In this document: positions 4,663 to 7,513 of the stretch, piece after piece | How the letters are laid out: each line of letters opens with the position of its first letter | Numbering within the stretch: the first letter of the stretch is position 1 | Assembly (NCBI GenBank): GCA_021325255.1 | Contig: JAJPHP010000034.1 | Coordinates: forward strand, 1 to 7,513 | Reading direction: 5' to 3' | Source: Nitrososphaerota archaeon | GTDB lineage: Archaea; Thermoproteota; Nitrososphaeria; Nitrososphaerales; CADDZS01 | DNA length: 7,513 nucleotides | Notes under the pieces: model-generated | Told to the model about the DNA's origin: nothing | Seen by the model: the letters and a program-made list of their open reading frames with translations, nothing else | The model's database searches: none | Position numbers and translations under genes: made by a program

Positions 4663-5793
4663 ATGAAACTGTATGAGTACGCGCTGCGCAGAATTATTCT
4701 TCTAATATTCGTGCTCTTCGCTGTAAGCATAATCGTCTTCTACCTAACCCGGGCCGCTTTGCCGCCAGCCACCGCTATGGCACCGTTCATCAATCCCAGG
4801 ATGAACGACATTACTAAACTTGCTCAGGCAAAATCCGTGGGGGTGGCGACTCCATCGTGTCCCTCCTGGGGCGACTTTACTTCAGGGGCATCGGGTTGCG
4901 TCATACCTTCTTACGCTCAATACTTCACCTGGCTACGGGATGTATTCGAAGGCGACTGGGGCTATAGCCTGATTCCAGGCGTGGGCGCAGGCACTAGCAC
5001 TTGGACTCTTTTCATTTCGCGTTTTCCTCTTACCGTAGAACTGGCACTCGCAGCCGGAATTCTTACGATTGTATTCGCAATACCGCTAGGGATCGTATCT
5101 GCCACACACAGTAACAAGGCTCCGGATCACGCATCGAGAATTCTGGCGATTTCAGGGTATTCCATGCCCATTTTCTGGTTGGGTTACTTATTGCAGATTG
5201 TTTTTGTGATTTACATCAGAGTGAATTATGGTGGTTATTCGATTGGACTCCTTCAGTCGAATGGTGTTGTTGCAACCCAGTGCGGAATTTGCTTCCCTGA
5301 ACCTGGAAGCATAGACACTTACACTGGCATGCCGCTTCTGGACGCTCTTCTATCTGCGAACGGCAGATATGCTTGGGATGCGTTCGTTGCTCTCCTCCTT
5401 CCTACGATTACCCTTGCATACGGTACGCTCGCTGCTCTCACGCGAGTCATAAGATCCAGTATGATGGAGGCGCTGAGGCAGGATTACGTACTTATGGCAA
5501 GGTCGAAGGGACTCAGAGAACGTACAGTAATTTACAGACACGCTTTTAGAAACGCGATGCTTCCTGCAATCACGATTTCCGGTTTGATCTTTGCCACTTT
5601 GCTTGGAGGAGTGGTCATAACAGAGACTATATACTCCTGGCCAGGGATCGGCCAGGCAGCGTTGCAGGCGTCGCTGTATTTCGACGTTAGTTTCTTGGAA
5701 CTCTATACTCTTGTTACTGCCCTGATCATAGTCCTCGCAAACCTCGGCGTTGATATCCTGTATGCAGTTCTGGACCCACGCATAAAGTATTGA
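4663..5793 (+). CDS. dppB: Peptide/nickel-type ABC transporter permease, DppB-like
   Basis: 376 residues; one of two membrane subunits of an importer of di-/oligopeptides (family also covers nickel and sugars). Segments, residue positions approximate: helix 1 at 10-29; a long outside loop 30-120 ending in the family's WLRDVFEGDWGYS (90-102) and SRFPLTVELAL; helices at 122-146, 160-186, 240-262, 301-322 and 346-369; and the cytoplasmic EAA loop at 269-301, EALRQDYVLMARSKGL followed by HAFRNAMLP, which docks the ATPase. The C-terminal DPRIKY is typical. The protein is longer than the usual 300-340 because both first outside loops are extended. Its only four cysteines (C66, C79, C207, C210) all lie in those loops, so outside disulfides are plausible. 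First gene of a two-gene operon; the next gene starts 14 bases after its stop. Peptide is the likeliest cargo given the peptidase neighbours. Confidence 0.93.
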   Translation: MKLYEYALRRIILLIFVLFAVSIIVFYLTRAALPPATAMAPFINPRMNDITKLAQAKSVGVATPSCPSWGDFTSGASGCVIPSYAQYFTWLRDVFEGDWGYSLIPGVGAGTSTWTLFISRFPLTVELALAAGILTIVFAIPLGIVSATHSNKAPDHASRILAISGYSMPIFWLGYLLQIVFVIYIRVNYGGYSIGLLQSNGVVATQCGICFPEPGSIDTYTGMPLLDALLSANGRYAWDAFVALLLPTITLAYGTLAALTRVIRSSMMEALRQDYVLMARSKGLRERTVIYRHAFRNAMLPAITISGLIFATLLGGVVITETIYSWPGIGQAALQASLYFDVSFLELYTLVTALIIVLANLGVDILYAVLDPRIKY

Positions 5794-5794
5794 A

Positions 5795-5799
5795 GTGAG
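5795..5799 (+). promoter_or_regulatory. Ribosome binding site for the second permease
   Basis: GTGAG lies eight bases before TTG 5808 and matches the GGTGA part of the archaeal Shine-Dalgarno consensus. A ribosome binding site is expected for a gene inside an operon, unlike the leaderless first gene. An in-frame TGA at 5796-5798 excludes a start further upstream. Confidence 0.45.
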
Positions 5800-5807
5800 T
5801 TAGCTCT

Positions 5808-6779
5808 TTGTCACCCAAATCCGGTCCCGGTTCAAAACAAGAAACCAAACAAATTCAGCCTGAACAGAAGAAGAAGCGCAAAAGAGCATCTGAAATTAGA
5901 TATGCATTCTCTCTTGCTCGAAGAAATCCGGTGGTTCTTTCAGGATCTATTATCGCAATTGTAACAATCATCTTGACATTTTTGTCGGGTGTAATCGTGC
6001 AGCCTGACCTTTGGAAGGTTACAGTCCCAGTCAACCAGCTTTGCTGGAATAATCCCTCATTCAATTGGGGCATTTCGAACGTTCTCGTCTGTCCCGACAG
6101 TAGTACCGTTCACCTGCTCGGCACCGATTACTACGGGAGAGACCTCCTTAGTATGATTGTACTTTCCCTACCGACCGACCTTGAAATCGCTTTTGCGGTC
6201 GTGCTATCCGCTTTTGCGATCGGCGTAATTTTGGGCTCAGTATCCGCGTATGCGGGGGGAAAGTTAGATGAGACGATTCTCAGAATTACCGATGTCTTCT
6301 TTGCAATACCTCCGCTGATCCTCGCGATAGTAATTCTCTCAACTCGCGGGAGATCCCTACCAATGCTTGCTTTAGCAGTGCTAATTACGTGGTGGCCGAT
6401 TTATGTAAGGCTCGTAAGATCGCAGGTACTTGCCGAGAAGGGAAAACCTTACGCAGAAGCTCTCAGGGCAATTGGAGCAGGTCGACTCCGGATACTCTTC
6501 TTTCACTTACTTCCAAATTCAATATATCCGATTTTGGTCCAACTGACTCTTGATATTGGCGGGGTGATCTTAACCTTCTCCTCGCTTATGTTTTTAGGAT
6601 TCTCGCCCAACCCTCTACTTCCCGAGCTAGGGAACTTGGTCAGCGAAGGTATCAATTACGTGAATACAGCGCCTTGGCTCATAATTTTCCCAGGCTTGAC
6701 AATTCTGATAATTGCACTTGGCTTCAACCTGCTGGGGGATGGAGTTAGGGATCTGCTAGATCCGCGACTGAGGCGCTAG
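5808..6779 (+). CDS. dppC: Peptide/nickel-type ABC transporter permease, DppC-like
   Basis: 323 residues from TTG 5808. This start is forced: a stop sits in frame just upstream and there is no in-frame ATG until residue 116. It forms the translocation channel with the DppB-like protein. Visible features: a polar, strongly basic cytoplasmic tail (1-40, with KKKRKR at 21-26); helix 1 at 42-64; an outside loop 65-122 containing HLLGTDYYGRDLLSMI (102-117), the DppC/OppC signature; then helices in the regions 124-148, 163-178, 186-203, 240-265 and 289-311. The EAA loop at about 216-241 reads AEALRAIGAGRLRILFFHLLP, and the C-terminus is the typical DLLDPRLRR. The only two cysteines, C79 and C95, are both in the outside loop. 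No ATPase or binding-protein gene follows; 462 bases without a gene separate it from the convergent prolyl aminopeptidase. Confidence 0.93.
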   Translation: MSPKSGPGSKQETKQIQPEQKKKRKRASEIRYAFSLARRNPVVLSGSIIAIVTIILTFLSGVIVQPDLWKVTVPVNQLCWNNPSFNWGISNVLVCPDSSTVHLLGTDYYGRDLLSMIVLSLPTDLEIAFAVVLSAFAIGVILGSVSAYAGGKLDETILRITDVFFAIPPLILAIVILSTRGRSLPMLALAVLITWWPIYVRLVRSQVLAEKGKPYAEALRAIGAGRLRILFFHLLPNSIYPILVQLTLDIGGVILTFSSLMFLGFSPNPLLPELGNLVSEGINYVNTAPWLIIFPGLTILIIALGFNLLGDGVRDLLDPRLRR

Positions 6780-6986
6780 ATGGCTAATTGGGTAGGTTCA
6801 GATAAGCCTCAGAAACCGACTGGACCAAGGCATCCTCTGCGAGTAGACTCACATCAAATCTTCCTTCGATCTATTTCAGGAGCTGCTTCAAATGCTGGAG
6901 ATGAATGACTAGATTCCCGAACCAGGTCTACGATATTCCGTTTCAAAATTAGTGAAACTTTCCGGAAGCGAGACTGTCGTGGAGAT

Positions 6987-7037
6987 TAGCTTCGGTGAGG
7001 GGTCGATGTCACTCTTTTACCATCGACCGGGAAGCTG
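6987..7037. repeat. Long interrupted inverted repeat (hairpin)
   Basis: Outer stem AGCTTC (6988-6993) with GAAGCT (7031-7036), plus a wobble pair 6987/7037. An asymmetric internal loop of seven and two bases follows. The inner stem is GGTCGATG (7001-7008) with CATCGACC (7021-7028), around a 12-base loop. Fourteen perfect pairs in a 51-base element make this the strongest local fold in the window. It could be a 3' UTR structure, a small RNA or a mobile-element remnant. Confidence 0.5.
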
Positions 7038-7061
7038 TAAGGAGGGCTAGATTCAGCACTT

Positions 7062-7115
7062 CAGTACACAACGTACCAAACCTTGAATATGGTGTTCCGC
7101 GGATGTCGTGTACTG
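7062..7115. repeat. Second inverted repeat (hairpin)
   Basis: CAGTACAC (7062-7069) pairs perfectly with GTGTACTG (7108-7115). After one A-C mismatch, 7071-7074 pairs with 7103-7106 (one wobble), and inside this ACCA (7075-7078) pairs with TGGT (7090-7093). It begins 24 bases after the previous hairpin, and a five-pair hairpin (TGGAC 7139-7143 with GTCCA 7151-7155) follows. Confidence 0.45.
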
Positions 7116-7241
7116 CAAGAATCTCCCTAGCGCACTAATGGACCCACAGAGTCCACTCGCGGAACTGAATATGATACTAAAATATGACGGGACACTATTG
7201 GCAACCAGTGATTGTCAAAAGTCGAGATCTAGTGCACAGTA

Positions 7242-7513
7242 TTACGAAACCGACTCTAAGAAGTTCATGTGGGCTCTTACCCATTTTTCCGGTTCTTCCA
7301 GAAACATGTGGTGGGCACTTTTTTCGAATATTACTAATTTTGATCCCTTTATCCCTTTGTGGATGGCTTCAGAGTTCTTGGGTGTGACTTCATCAAATCT
7401 TCCGCACGTTATCAGCGTTGGCACCTTGATGTTCGGAAGCTGGTCTGTTACGTCCCAGTGCCACAGGTTGCCTGTCCCGTAGAAGTCGTTTATACCCATC
7501 ATTATGCGGTAAA
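7242..7513 (-). CDS. pip: Prolyl aminopeptidase (proline iminopeptidase), C-terminal part, second copy
   Basis: Partial gene; 89 complete C-terminal residues before the TAA at 7242-7244, with the rest beyond the right edge. The stretch holds the last two members of the alpha/beta-hydrolase triad: the Asp in TLITCGRFDEVTP and the His in EKSAHHMFLEEPEKW. The preceding segment GINDFYGTGNLWHWDVTDQL resembles the F1/proline iminopeptidase family, where a Trp-Asp pair precedes 'DVTDxLxxIKVPTL'. The Met-Met pair near the window edge is not a real start, since the frame stays open with family-like sequence to the edge. It converges with the permease operon. It is not the missing end of the gene at 1-284: joining them would leave a gap of about 110 residues, including the catalytic Ser, so it is a paralogue. 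Role inferred as in the left copy: release of N-terminal proline or other residues from imported peptides. Confidence 0.92.
   Translation of the reverse strand, partial: YRIMMGINDFYGTGNLWHWDVTDQLPNIKVPTLITCGRFDEVTPKNSEAIHKGIKGSKLVIFEKSAHHMFLEEPEKWVRAHMNFLESVS

Larger units (their letters stand above)
6780..7241. other. Non-coding stretch with strong hairpins
   Basis: Lies between the converging permease operon and prolyl aminopeptidase. The expected DppD/DppF ATPase is not here: none of the three plus frames contains a Walker A or LSGGQ-like motif. A 42-codon frame starts directly after the DppC stop but looks random. The stretch holds an interrupted hairpin at 6987-7037, a second at 7062-7115 and a short one at 7139-7155. 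No clear T-run terminator for either flanking gene was found. Confidence 0.6.

Noticed and set aside
6780..6908. 42-codon frame starting directly after the DppC stop, where an ATPase gene would be expected.
   Set aside because: No Walker A or other ATPase motif, composition looks random, and there is no further open frame behind it.
7108..7482. 124-codon plus-strand frame.
   Set aside because: Antisense to the well-supported prolyl aminopeptidase C-terminus.
1..7513. Window as a closed circle, with the two aminopeptidase fragments forming one gene.
   Set aside because: The left part ends near residue 94 and the right part starts about 90 residues from the C-terminus of a family of roughly 290 residues, so the middle with the catalytic Ser would be missing. 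The two frames also do not join in phase.

Overview
This window looks archaeal. It shows TATA-box-like motifs centred 27-30 bases upstream of start codons, which fits leaderless mRNAs. It also has TTG starts, Shine-Dalgarno-like sites mainly inside or downstream of transcripts, a tricorn-factor-F1-type prolyl aminopeptidase, and a small conserved archaeal-type basic protein. Base composition in most genes is near 47-50 % G+C (hand-counted rows). A member of the Thermoplasmata, or a similar peptide-eating archaeon, is the best guess, but no rRNA or other phylogenetic marker is present to settle it.

Layout, left to right. (1) 1-284, minus: N-terminal third of a prolyl aminopeptidase (alpha/beta hydrolase), cut by the window edge. 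(2) A divergent promoter region, then an amidohydrolase (476-1660, plus) of the imidazolonepropionase-like / Xaa-Pro dipeptidase branch, whose usual HxH metal motif reads H-N-N. (3) A 300-base non-coding stretch with a T-rich terminator and two tetraloop hairpins. (4) A 71-codon basic small protein (1961-2176, plus). (5) A convergent, G+C-rich M20-family metallopeptidase (2372-3838, minus) with changes at several normally conserved positions. (6) About 800 bases (3854-4662) without a convincing gene, containing a 14-bp palindrome, a 14-base direct repeat spaced by 120 bases, and short hairpins. (7) A two-gene operon of peptide ABC transporter permeases, DppB-type (4663-5793) and DppC-type (5808-6779), with no substrate-binding protein or ATPase beside it. 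(8) A 462-base non-coding stretch (6780-7241) with two strong hairpins. (9) 7242-7513, minus: the C-terminal third of a second prolyl aminopeptidase, cut by the right edge.

Read together, this is a peptide-scavenging neighbourhood: uptake of short peptides through the Dpp-type channel, then cytoplasmic trimming by two prolyl aminopeptidases, an M20 peptidase and possibly an Xaa-Pro-dipeptidase-like amidohydrolase. Four of the five main enzymes or enzyme fragments could act on peptides, with a bias to proline-containing ones. The ATPase and binding protein must be encoded elsewhere. The least explained signals are the hairpin-rich intergenic stretches, above all 6987-7115.
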